From contig CAZJWM010000103.1 in the NCBI GenBank assembly GCA_964549975.1, positions 1 to 7,013 of the forward strand: a DNA stretch of 7,013 nucleotides. The letters are read 5' to 3'. This document shows positions 1 to 6,023 of the stretch, piece after piece. The position numbers and the translations under genes were made by a program. The stretch is from UBA3263 sp964549975 (GTDB lineage: Bacteria > Bacteroidota > Bacteroidia > Bacteroidales > Muribaculaceae). Numbering within the stretch: the first letter of the stretch is position 1; each line of letters begins with the position of its first letter. The notes under the pieces were generated by a model. It searched no databases. It was given only the letters and a program-made list of their open reading frames with translations, and was not told where the DNA came from.

Positions 1-23
1 AAATGGTGGGTTATAGAATTTTA

Positions 24-43
24 ATACGGAAAAATTTCCGTAT
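24..43. promoter_or_regulatory. Perfect 9-bp inverted repeat, candidate operator upstream of acpP
   Basis: ATACGGAAA (24-32) and TTTCCGTAT (35-43) are exact reverse complements separated by AA. The right arm covers the place where the -33 box of the acpP promoter should lie, about 20 bases upstream of the -7 box. That position suits a repressor or activator site better than a terminator, because no T-run follows. No regulator of fatty-acid synthesis is recognisable in the window, so the binding protein is unknown. A short RNA hairpin from upstream transcription is the alternative. Confidence 0.5.
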
Positions 44-66
44 GTCAGTAAAAATTCGTTACTTTG
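35..66 (+). promoter_or_regulatory. Candidate Bacteroidota sigma-ABfr promoter of acpP
   Basis: TTACTTTG (59-66) matches the Bacteroidota -7 consensus TAnnTTTG at 7 of 8 positions. It is preceded, 20 bases upstream, by TTTC (35-38), a 3 of 4 match to the -33 box TTTG. Transcription would begin in the low 70s and leave an AT-rich leader of about 35-40 bases before the acpP ATG at 110. The leader has no Shine-Dalgarno sequence, which is normal in this phylum. The start site is inferred, not observed. Confidence 0.55.
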
Positions 67-109
67 CACCAACTTTTGAACAAACATCTAATAATTAATA
101 ATTTTAACT

Positions 110-346
110 ATGGCAGAAATTGCAGATCGCGTAAAAGCAATTATCGTCGAGAAACTCGGCGTAAACGAAAACGAAATCACCGAAACCGCATCGTTCACTG
201 CTGACCTCGGTGCAGACAGCCTTGACACCGTAGAACTCATCATGGAGTTCGAAAAAGAATTCGGCATCCAAATCCCCGACGACCAAGCCGAAAAGATTGC
301 CACCGTTGGCGACGCCATCGCTTACATCCAGGCAAACCAGGCCTAA
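110..346 (+). CDS. acpP: Acyl carrier protein
   Basis: This is the 78-residue carrier that holds growing acyl chains on a 4'-phosphopantetheine arm during type II fatty-acid synthesis in the cytoplasm. The arm attaches to Ser37 in the motif G-A-D-S-L-D (residues 34-39), which opens helix II and is followed by the acidic recognition helix T-V-E-L-I-M-E-F-E (40-48). Length, the low basic content and the four-helix pattern are all typical. The ATG at 110 gives the usual MAEIADRVK start. fabF follows in the same direction after 215 non-coding bases, the common acpP-fabF arrangement. Expression is probably much higher than that of fabF, and the intergenic hairpin and C-rich stretch could bring about that difference (inference). 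Confidence 0.97.
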   Translation: MAEIADRVKAIIVEKLGVNENEITETASFTADLGADSLDTVELIMEFEKEFGIQIPDDQAEKIATVGDAIAYIQANQA

Positions 347-379
347 TCTACCTCTGATAGCCTACAGATTAATGATAGC

Positions 380-421
380 TGTCAGCGGAAAGACGGGCCC
401 CACAACCCAGCTTTTCTGACA
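380..421 (+). other. Three-segment RNA hairpin between acpP and fabF
   Basis: TGTCAG (380-385) pairs with CTGACA (416-421). Inside it, GAAAG (388-392) pairs with CTTTT (411-415) using one G-U pair, and GGG (395-397) can pair with CCC (406-408). A two-base bulge (386-387) and a small internal loop separate the helices. No T-run follows, so this is not a classical intrinsic terminator. It could be a 3' end stabiliser for a short acpP transcript, an RNase processing site or an attenuator. The pairing was worked out by eye and no folding energy was computed. Confidence 0.4.
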
Positions 422-480
422 ATTCTCTCATTCTCCGCTCTCCTCACCTTATTTACCTCTCGCCTCAATCTCCTCCCACC
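421..480 (+). promoter_or_regulatory. C-rich, G-poor stretch, candidate Rho utilisation region
   Basis: Of these 60 bases, 28 are C and only 2 are G, and 49 are pyrimidines. A long, unstructured C-over-G stretch on the transcribed RNA is the known signature of Rho loading (rut) sites. It lies directly after the hairpin and more than 80 bases before the fabF start, so it could let Rho end part of the acpP transcripts before fabF. No coding potential is visible here. The bias could also be chance composition. Confidence 0.35.
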
Positions 481-561
481 ACGATTCCAAAAATCGACCC
501 TGAATAAAGACATTAACGTAGATAGAAAAATCTCACTCACAATATATATTTTAACCACCAC

Positions 562-1827
562 ATGGAATTAAAACGAGTTGTAGTCACCGGCATGGGTGCC
601 ATCACCCCCTTAGGCAATGACGTCGAGTCGACTTGGCAGGCTGCTCTCCGCGGCGAAAGCGGCGCGGGCCCCATCACCCATTTCGATGCTGAAAAATTCA
701 AGACTCAGTTTGCTTGCGAGGTTAAGAACTTCAAAGGTGAAGAAGCTTTTGATCGCAAACGTTTGCGTCAGCTCGACCTTTATGCACAATATGCCCTGGT
801 GGCAGCCCGCGAAGCTGTCAACGATTCGAAAATCGACAGCGAAGATATCAACAAAAACCGCGTAGGCGTGATTGTTTCCGCCGGCATTGGCGGTCTGCAC
901 ACCTTCGAAGAAGAAGCAGGCTACTATGCAGTAACCAAGGATGAAATGGGCCCGAAATTCAATCCCTTCTTCATCCCCAAAATGATTGCCGACATTGCTG
1001 CCGGTCAAATCTCTATGGACTATGGTTTCCATGGCCCCAACTACGGCACGGTCAGCGCGTGTGCTTCCAGCAACCACGCCATCATCGATGCCTTCAACCT
1101 GATTCGTCTGGGCAAGGCCGACGCTATCCTCACCGGTGGCGCCGAAGCTGCCATCTTCCCCGCCGGCGTGGGTGGCTTCAACTCCATGCACGCTCTGAGC
1201 ACACGCAACGACGATCCCACCAAGGCATCTCGCCCCTTCAGCAAGTCGCGCGACGGCTTCGTCATGGGCGAAGGTTCCGGTGTGTTGGTGCTCGAAGAAC
1301 TCGAACACGCCAAGGCTCGCGGTGCCAAAATCTACGCTGAAATCGTGGGTGGCGGCATGAGTGCCGATGCATATCACCTCACAGCCACTCACCCCGAAGG
1401 CTTGGGCGCCATGCTCTCCATGCGCAACGCTCTGGAAGACGCAGGCCTGCAGCCCGAAGACATCGACTACGTCAATGCACACGGCACCTCCACTCCCGTG
1501 GGCGACGTCAGCGAAATCAAGGCCATCTGCGGTGTGTTTGGCGAACATGCCAAGAAGCTCAACATCAGCTCCACTAAGTCGATGACTGGCCACCTGCTCG
1601 GTGCCACCGGCGCAGTTGAAGCTATCTTCTGCGTCAAGTCGGTTGAAAACGACATCGTTCCCCCGACAATCAACCACGAAGAAGGCGACGAAGACGAAGC
1701 CGTGAACCCCGAACTCAACTACACCTTCAACGTGCCCCAGAAGCGCACCGTGCGTGCCGCTCTGAGCAACGTGTTCGGTTTCGGCGGTCACAACGCCACC
1801 ATCATTGTCAAAAAATACAATGCTTAA
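562..1827 (+). CDS. fabF: Beta-ketoacyl-ACP synthase II
   Basis: This 421-residue cytoplasmic condensing enzyme joins malonyl-ACP to an acyl-ACP to extend the chain by two carbons, and is the partner of the acpP product just upstream. The thiolase-fold active site is complete: nucleophile Cys167 in V-S-A-C-A-S-S, His307 in N-A-H-G-T-S-T, Lys339 and His344 in T-K-S-M-T-G-H. The C-terminal G-F-G-G-H-N loop (406-411) has His in place of the Thr found in E. coli. Length fits KAS II. The ATG at 562 gives the standard MELKRVVVTGMG opening, and an AT-rich leader without a Shine-Dalgarno sequence precedes it. Transcription is probably from the acpP promoter, possibly reduced by the intergenic signals. 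A strong terminator lies 27 bases after the stop. In many bacteria rnc follows fabF; here it does not. Confidence 0.97.
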   Translation: MELKRVVVTGMGAITPLGNDVESTWQAALRGESGAGPITHFDAEKFKTQFACEVKNFKGEEAFDRKRLRQLDLYAQYALVAAREAVNDSKIDSEDINKNRVGVIVSAGIGGLHTFEEEAGYYAVTKDEMGPKFNPFFIPKMIADIAAGQISMDYGFHGPNYGTVSACASSNHAIIDAFNLIRLGKADAILTGGAEAAIFPAGVGGFNSMHALSTRNDDPTKASRPFSKSRDGFVMGEGSGVLVLEELEHAKARGAKIYAEIVGGGMSADAYHLTATHPEGLGAMLSMRNALEDAGLQPEDIDYVNAHGTSTPVGDVSEIKAICGVFGEHAKKLNISSTKSMTGHLLGATGAVEAIFCVKSVENDIVPPTINHEEGDEDEAVNPELNYTFNVPQKRTVRAALSNVFGFGGHNATIIVKKYNA

Positions 1828-1838
1828 GCTTAAGCATT
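1819..1838. repeat. 20-bp perfect palindrome across the fabF stop codon
   Basis: AATGCTTAAGCTTAAGCATT is identical to its own reverse complement and includes the last codons and the TAA of fabF. As RNA it could form an 8-bp stem with a four-base AGCT loop just before the terminator hairpin. As DNA it is a perfect dyad suited to a dimeric protein. It has no T-run of its own. A role in 3' end protection or protein binding is possible but only inferred. Confidence 0.6.
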
Positions 1839-1854
1839 AATTGTCAATAACAGC

Positions 1855-1892
1855 AAAAAAACTGCGGCGCCCCACGGCGCCGCAGTTTTTTT
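1855..1892 (+). terminator. Strong intrinsic terminator after fabF, potentially bidirectional
   Basis: A GC-rich 10-bp stem, CTGCGGCGCC (1862-1871) with GGCGCCGCAG (1876-1885), closes a four-base CCAC loop. It is flanked by seven A's on the left and seven T's on the right. The T-run makes it a textbook Rho-independent terminator for acpP-fabF. The mirrored A-run would act the same way on the minus strand, although no convergent gene is present in the window. Confidence 0.93.
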
Positions 1893-1927
1893 GTCGGGGA
1901 AATGGTGGAAAATTCCCGATAAATTAT

Positions 1928-1935
1928 TATATTTG
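1928..1935 (+). promoter_or_regulatory. Candidate -7 promoter box of the VTC operon
   Basis: TATATTTG is a full match to the Bacteroidota -7 consensus TAnnTTTG. It lies after the fabF terminator and 50 bases before the first start codon of the operon at 1986, which supports an independent transcription unit. No clear TTTG -33 box is seen at 19-21 bases upstream, so the promoter may be weak or need an activator. Confidence 0.6.
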
Positions 1936-1985
1936 CCGCTGAAATCCATACCACAACAAAACTTTTCTACAAAACATCCTCTTAA

Positions 1986-2741
1986 ATGACAGATGCCCTG
2001 AATGACTATGGCACCATTACCCTGGAAGAGATGAAGGCTGTGAGGTTGATGAACCGCATCGACACAAAATACGTCACAACGGCCCACGTCTTGGACCAAC
2101 TGCTGGAGGCCGCCGGCGCCGAATATCGCGTGCAGGTGATCGACGGCTGCCGAAATATGCCATACTACACCCTATATTTCGACACGGAGCAGTATGCCAT
2201 GTATATGGCGCATCTCCACGGCAAGAAGCGCCGCCAGAAAATCCGCCTGCGCCGCTACGCTTCGGGCACGTCGTTTTTGGAGGTGAAGCGCAAAAACAAC
2301 AAGGGTCGCACCGACAAACGGCGCATCGAGTGTTCCTCGATTGAGGCCGCCGGCGCCGACGAGTTTATCGCCCAAAATTCGATGTTTCAAACCTCGGCGC
2401 TGCGCCGACGCATTGAGAACAATTTCAATCGCATCACGCTGGTGAACCGCGCAATGACCGAGCGTGTGACCATCGACACCAACCTGCGTTTCCACAACTT
2501 CGTGACCGACGAATATTGCGACCTGCCCGACGTGGTGGTCATTGAGCTCAAGCGCGACGGCAACAGCGCGTCGCAGCTCCTGGGCTATCTCCGCGACCTG
2601 CGCGTCACCCAAGGCAGTTTCAGCAAATATTGCATGGGGATGGCGCTGACCGACCCCACGCTCAAAAACAACCGCTTCAAGCCGCGCCTGTTGAACCTGC
2701 GCAAACACAATCGCGTGATCATCCGAAACAATACTCATTAA
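1986..2741 (+). CDS. VTC-domain protein, polyphosphate-polymerase-like
   Basis: This 251-residue soluble protein belongs to the VTC domain family, the triphosphate-tunnel fold that makes polyphosphate from ATP in the yeast vacuolar transporter chaperone complex. The expected tunnel motifs appear in order: R-I-D-T-K-Y (24-29), Y-F-D-T (64-67), K-I-R-L-R-R-Y (85-91), F-L-E-V-K-R-K then a basic run (97-113), E-R-V-T-I-D (159-164), V-V-I-E-L-K-R (184-190) and S-K-Y-C-M-G (213-218). Basic residues would hold phosphates, while Glu99 and Glu187 are candidate metal ligands. There is no signal peptide, membrane helix or SPX domain. The stop lies 17 bases before a DUF4956 gene, a pairing known from other bacteria. 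Actual polyphosphate synthesis is inferred; the protein could act on another triphosphate-containing substrate. The ATG at 1986 is the first in frame after the promoter. Confidence 0.85.
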   Translation: MTDALNDYGTITLEEMKAVRLMNRIDTKYVTTAHVLDQLLEAAGAEYRVQVIDGCRNMPYYTLYFDTEQYAMYMAHLHGKKRRQKIRLRRYASGTSFLEVKRKNNKGRTDKRRIECSSIEAAGADEFIAQNSMFQTSALRRRIENNFNRITLVNRAMTERVTIDTNLRFHNFVTDEYCDLPDVVVIELKRDGNSASQLLGYLRDLRVTQGSFSKYCMGMALTDPTLKNNRFKPRLLNLRKHNRVIIRNNTH

Positions 2742-2758
2742 AGATATATACCATCACA

Positions 2759-3526
2759 ATGAAATCAACATTAATCCAATCATTAGATACACAAATGGAA
2801 GAACTTGAAGGCACCGATCCCGGTGCAGTGGCTGATGCCGTGCATCAGGCCGCCGGCCATGCCGACTCTCTGCAACTTTTTGGCACCCCGCTGTTTGACG
2901 GTGGCGACCTGTGCGAACTGCTGGTGCGCTTTATCTTCAACTCGTTGATAATGTGGTTTATCATCCACAAGCTCTACTATCCCAAGAGCCAACGAAAGGA
3001 CTACTATTTCACGTTTGCCCTGATCAGCGTGAGCATCTTCTTCTTGATTTATCTGCTTGCGAGCGTGAAAATCAAGGTGGGCTTGGCCCTGGGCCTGTTT
3101 GCCATCTTCGGCATCATCCGATATAGGACGGAGTCGATGTCGGTGCGCGAGATGACCTACCTGTTTTGCATTATTGCCCTGTCGGTGATCAACGCCTTGG
3201 CCACCACGCTGAGCTACGCCGAATTGGTGCTCACCAACCTGATCTTCGTGGGCGCAATCCATCTGTTTGAAAACCTCCCCTGGCTGACTCACCTGTCGGA
3301 AAAACTCGTGCTCTACGAACGCATCGAGCTGATTGTGCCCGAACGCCGCGAGGAGCTGCTTGCCGACCTGAAGAAACGCCTCGGTTTTGAGGTGGTGAAG
3401 GTGGAAATCGGCGCCGTGGACTTCTTGCGCGACACCGTGATGCTCAAAGTCTTCTATCGCGACGACAACGAGCGCGACGGCAACAGCGTCAACCACATGA
3501 TGAAACTCCCCAAAGGACAACTATGA
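2759..3526 (+). CDS. DUF4956 inner-membrane protein
   Basis: This 255-residue protein has about five hydrophobic helices, near residues 52-72, 82-102, 107-120, 132-150 and 153-171. A cytoplasmic-looking domain of alternating strands and helices follows (about 185-236). The motif F-G-I-I-R-Y-R-T (117-124) at the end of helix 3 is the hallmark of DUF4956; the polar N-terminus (1-50) is not expected to be membrane-bound. The start at 2759 was chosen over an in-frame ATG at 2630 because the latter would overlap the VTC gene by 112 bases. The stop overlaps the next start as ATGA, so translation is probably coupled. The function is unproven. Pairing with VTC suggests the membrane part of a split VTC complex, with basic residues Lys104, Lys106, Arg121 and Arg123 that could meet a polyanion (inference). 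Confidence 0.85.
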   Translation: MKSTLIQSLDTQMEELEGTDPGAVADAVHQAAGHADSLQLFGTPLFDGGDLCELLVRFIFNSLIMWFIIHKLYYPKSQRKDYYFTFALISVSIFFLIYLLASVKIKVGLALGLFAIFGIIRYRTESMSVREMTYLFCIIALSVINALATTLSYAELVLTNLIFVGAIHLFENLPWLTHLSEKLVLYERIELIVPERREELLADLKKRLGFEVVKVEIGAVDFLRDTVMLKVFYRDDNERDGNSVNHMMKLPKGQL

Positions 3527-4257
3527 CCATACGTAAAAAGTTAATTGTGGCGGCACTGTCGGCTCTGGCCGGCAGCGCCGCTGTGTCTGCACAGAGCCTG
3601 TGGACCGAGGCCGAAGCCTCGAAGCGACTCTGCCGCGGACTCAGTGCCTCGGTGGAGCTGGAACATCGCACCACCGACGGCGTTGACGGCACGGCCCGTT
3701 GGGCGGCCGGTGCCTCGGTAGACTACAAAGTGCTGAAACCGCTGAAACTCTCGCTGGGCTATAGCTTCATCATCCAACATGAAGAGCAGCGCACCACGCG
3801 CACCGGCAAAATCGTCGACTCCTACTGGCAGCCGAAACATCGCGGCTACTTCGCCGTGACCGGCAGCTACTCCGTGGGCCACGTGGGCTTGTCGCTGCGC
3901 GAACGCTATCAATACACCTATCGCACGGCCAAAAACGTCGACAAATTTCTCAGCGACGGCGTGACGCCTCACGGCCACGAATGGGTGTCGGGCAAGTCGC
4001 GCCACGCCCTGCGCTCGCGCCTGCAGGTGGAATACAACATCCGCAAGAAGTGTCCCTTCACGCCCTACGTCTCCTGCGAGGTCTACAACGACTTGGCCGA
4101 CGGAATGCGGGCTACGCAGTGGCGCTACACTGCCGGATGCGACTACCGCTTCAACAAACATCACAGCGTGGGCCTGAGCTACCGCTATATCGACAAATCC
4201 GACGACGATGAGGTCTCCGGCCACGTTATCGGCATTGGCTACTCATTTAAATTCTAA
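3523..4257 (+). CDS. DUF2490 family outer-membrane beta-barrel protein
   Basis: The 244-residue product starts with a Sec signal peptide: basic M-T-I-R-K-K, a hydrophobic core, then A-V-S-A before Gln24, with cleavage likely after Ala23. The mature part is a series of amphipathic strands rich in Tyr and Arg, such as L-S-L-G-Y-S-F (76-82), V-G-L-S-L-R-E-R-Y-Q-Y (121-131), R-L-Q-V-E-Y (166-171) and S-V-G-L-S-Y-R-Y (215-222). It ends in G-Y-S-F-K-F, the aromatic C-terminus used in barrel insertion. These features match DUF2490 proteins of Bacteroidota, which have no fixed function. The start overlaps the DUF4956 stop by four bases. In this operon it is the natural candidate for an outer-membrane passage or anchor. 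Other small barrel families cannot be excluded by eye. Confidence 0.8.
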   Translation: MTIRKKLIVAALSALAGSAAVSAQSLWTEAEASKRLCRGLSASVELEHRTTDGVDGTARWAAGASVDYKVLKPLKLSLGYSFIIQHEEQRTTRTGKIVDSYWQPKHRGYFAVTGSYSVGHVGLSLRERYQYTYRTAKNVDKFLSDGVTPHGHEWVSGKSRHALRSRLQVEYNIRKKCPFTPYVSCEVYNDLADGMRATQWRYTAGCDYRFNKHHSVGLSYRYIDKSDDDEVSGHVIGIGYSFKF

Positions 4258-4268
4258 CACCAACGATT

Positions 4269-6023
4269 ATGAAAATATTTCATGCCGCAGTGGCCGCAGC
4301 CGCGCTTTGTGCGCTCTGCGCCTGCGACGAAGAGCGCATCATAGACAACTTCGACAGCGACGACGATGACGGCAACTCCGGTCTGCTGCTTGGTGAAGGG
4401 CATATTGCCACCCCGTCGTTTGTTTGCGACATTGCCGACTGGGACGGCGCCACCGCCACTGATGCCGCCGCCGATATTCCCGGCTCCGACACCGACATCT
4501 ATCATGAGGCCAACACGTGGAGCACGACCGTGACCGTGAGCTTCGACGGCGAGCAGGCTCAAGTGAGCTCCACATCGGCCGCCGTGAAAGTGCGCGCCGA
4601 CGGCGCCTACGTCACCGTGGATATGCTCTCGGGCAAAGCCTCGGAAGTGGAAATCAACGTGAGCGGCGCCACCGACAACGGTGCGCTGAAAATCTACGGC
4701 GAAAAGAAATTCAAACTCAACCTCAACGGCGTGCACATCGCCTCGCAAAAGGGTGCCGCCATCAACAATCAGTGTAAGAAGCGCGTGTTCCTCAACCTCG
4801 CTTCCGGCACCGTCAACTCTCTCTCCGATGCCGCGACCTACACCACCGAACCCTACTATCTCGCCTCGCAAGACGAAGACCGCAAGGGCTGCTTCTTCAG
4901 CGAAGGCAACGTGGTGGTGAGCGGTGAGGGCGTGCTCTCCGTGGCCGGACACAATCGCCACGGTTTGGCCACCGACGGCTGCCTTGTGGTGCGCCCCGGC
5001 GCAACCATCGTGGTGACTGAGACCGCCAAAAATGCCATCCACGTGAAGGGCGACTCCAAGGATGGCATCGGTGTGCAACTTCTTGGCGGCTATCTGCATC
5101 TCACCACCGCAGCCGCTGCCGGAAAGGGCATCAAAACCGACCTGGGCGTGACGATGACCGGCGGTCGGGTGGTGGTGCGCACCTCCGGTGACGCCATCTA
5201 CGACGAAACCGACGCCGACACCTCGGCAGCAGCCGCCATCTCCACCACCACGGGCATGACCATCTCCGGCGGCTCGCTGCAGTTGGCCGACTCCGGCATC
5301 GGCTCCAAGGGCCTGAACGTGAGCGGCGACCTGCGCATCTCCGGCGGCTCGGTCGACGTGTGGACCACCGGCGGCCGCTATGCCTATAGCACGGAGCTCA
5401 CCTCCGTGGCCAAGGCCATCAAATGCGACGGCTCGATAACCATCACCGGCGGCACGGTCAACGCTGCATCCATCGGCGGCGAATCGGGCTGCGACGCCCT
5501 CGATGCCAAAAAGAGCGTCACCATCAGCGGCGGCACGGTCAACCTCTACGCATCGGAGGATGCCTTGAGCGCCACCACCGCCATCAACATCTCCGGCGGC
5601 GAAATCTTTGCCTACGCTGCCGCACGTGCCGGCATCTCCACGCGCGGCACCATCACCATCGCCGGCGGCACCATCCGCGCCTTTGGCGGCGGCGCTCCCG
5701 GCATTGCCTTCGACAAGACAGCTCTGCTCAAGATTAGCGGCGGCGACGTCATTGCCCTCGGCGTTGGCGACGCAGCCACGGCAGCCAACTGCCTGTTCAC
5801 GCAGTCGGCCGCACAGTGGACCGGTCTGCACGTGGTGGAAAACGCCATCATAGCCGTGGAGGGTACCTCGCTCACGGCCACCGCGCCCGTGGCCTATGAA
5901 GACGCCACCCTGCTGGTGAGCTCCCCGCAATTCACCGCAGGCGCGGAATACGCACTGAATCTGGCCGGCACCCTCGCCGGAAAATTCACCGCACAATCAG
6001 GCGAATTAGTCAACGTAGAATAA
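4269..6023 (+). CDS. Cthe_2159-like (carbohydrate-binding, DUF4353) beta-helix lipoprotein
   Basis: This 584-residue lipoprotein has a short signal peptide ending in lipobox L-C-A-C, with Cys19 as the lipidated residue. The next 16 residues are very acidic (D-E-E, then D-N-F-D-S-D-D-D-D), resembling the surface-export signals of Bacteroidota lipoproteins. The main body (about 85-500) is a right-handed beta-helix pattern. From residue 286 on, repeats of the form K/D-G/A-I/L, a short turn, then hydrophobic-x-I-S/T-G-G recur eight times. Examples are G-K-G-I-K, G-D-A-I-Y-D and A-K-A-I-K-C-D. This matches the family of Clostridium thermocellum Cthe_2159, a calcium-containing beta-helix that binds cellulose and pectic acid. 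No catalytic site is evident. The gene starts 11 bases after the barrel gene. Its ligand here could be a glycan or another polyanion. It has seven cysteines beyond the lipobox, which is unusual for a surface protein. Confidence 0.82.
   Translation: MKIFHAAVAAAALCALCACDEERIIDNFDSDDDDGNSGLLLGEGHIATPSFVCDIADWDGATATDAAADIPGSDTDIYHEANTWSTTVTVSFDGEQAQVSSTSAAVKVRADGAYVTVDMLSGKASEVEINVSGATDNGALKIYGEKKFKLNLNGVHIASQKGAAINNQCKKRVFLNLASGTVNSLSDAATYTTEPYYLASQDEDRKGCFFSEGNVVVSGEGVLSVAGHNRHGLATDGCLVVRPGATIVVTETAKNAIHVKGDSKDGIGVQLLGGYLHLTTAAAAGKGIKTDLGVTMTGGRVVVRTSGDAIYDETDADTSAAAAISTTTGMTISGGSLQLADSGIGSKGLNVSGDLRISGGSVDVWTTGGRYAYSTELTSVAKAIKCDGSITITGGTVNAASIGGESGCDALDAKKSVTISGGTVNLYASEDALSATTAINISGGEIFAYAAARAGISTRGTITIAGGTIRAFGGGAPGIAFDKTALLKISGGDVIALGVGDAATAANCLFTQSAAQWTGLHVVENAIIAVEGTSLTATAPVAYEDATLLVSSPQFTAGAEYALNLAGTLAGKFTAQSGELVNVE
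5151..5744 (+). repeat. Eight degenerate beta-helix coil repeats within the lipoprotein gene
   Basis: The coding sequence repeats a core read as ATC-x-x-x-GGC-GGC (I-S/T/A-G-G). The first Gly of each core is at residues 298, 334, 359, 394, 421, 443, 466 and 491, so spacing runs from 22 to 36 residues. The last four intervals are close to one helical turn (22-27). The repeats are divergent in DNA but share the GGCGGC core, so they could still recombine to change coil number. Confidence 0.75.

Noticed and set aside
543..553. TATATTTT as a promoter for fabF
   Set aside because: It would place the transcript start only a few bases before the ATG at 562 and lacks a -33 box. It reads better as an AT-rich translation leader.
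610..1791. 393-codon open frame on the minus strand opposite fabF
   Set aside because: It is a shadow of the highly conserved fabF frame, which retains all catalytic residues. The product resembles no known family.
2106..2359. 17-base exact repeat in the VTC gene (2106-2122 and 2343-2359)
   Set aside because: Both copies encode E-A-A-G-A with the preferred GCC/GGC codons in unrelated parts of the fold. Codon bias explains it well enough.
2630..2758. Longer N-terminus for the DUF4956 protein from an ATG at 2630
   Set aside because: It would overlap the VTC coding region by 112 bases and add a basic, Pro/Gln-rich segment. The ATG at 2759 gives normal operon spacing.
2783..3520. 245-codon minus-strand frame opposite DUF4956
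   Set aside because: It is rich in His, Gln and Glu as expected from the reverse of hydrophobic codons. The + strand frame has five clear membrane helices and the family motif.
3541..4224. 227-codon minus-strand frame opposite DUF2490
   Set aside because: No signal peptide or domain is seen. The + strand gene has a signal peptide, barrel strands and a four-base overlap with its operon neighbour.
4254..5996. 580-codon open frame on the minus strand opposite the lipoprotein gene
   Set aside because: It is rich in Gly, Ala, His and Val in low-complexity order and mirrors the repeated GGC/GCC codons of the + strand gene. It has no recognisable domain, and the + strand frame has a lipobox and coherent beta-helix repeats.
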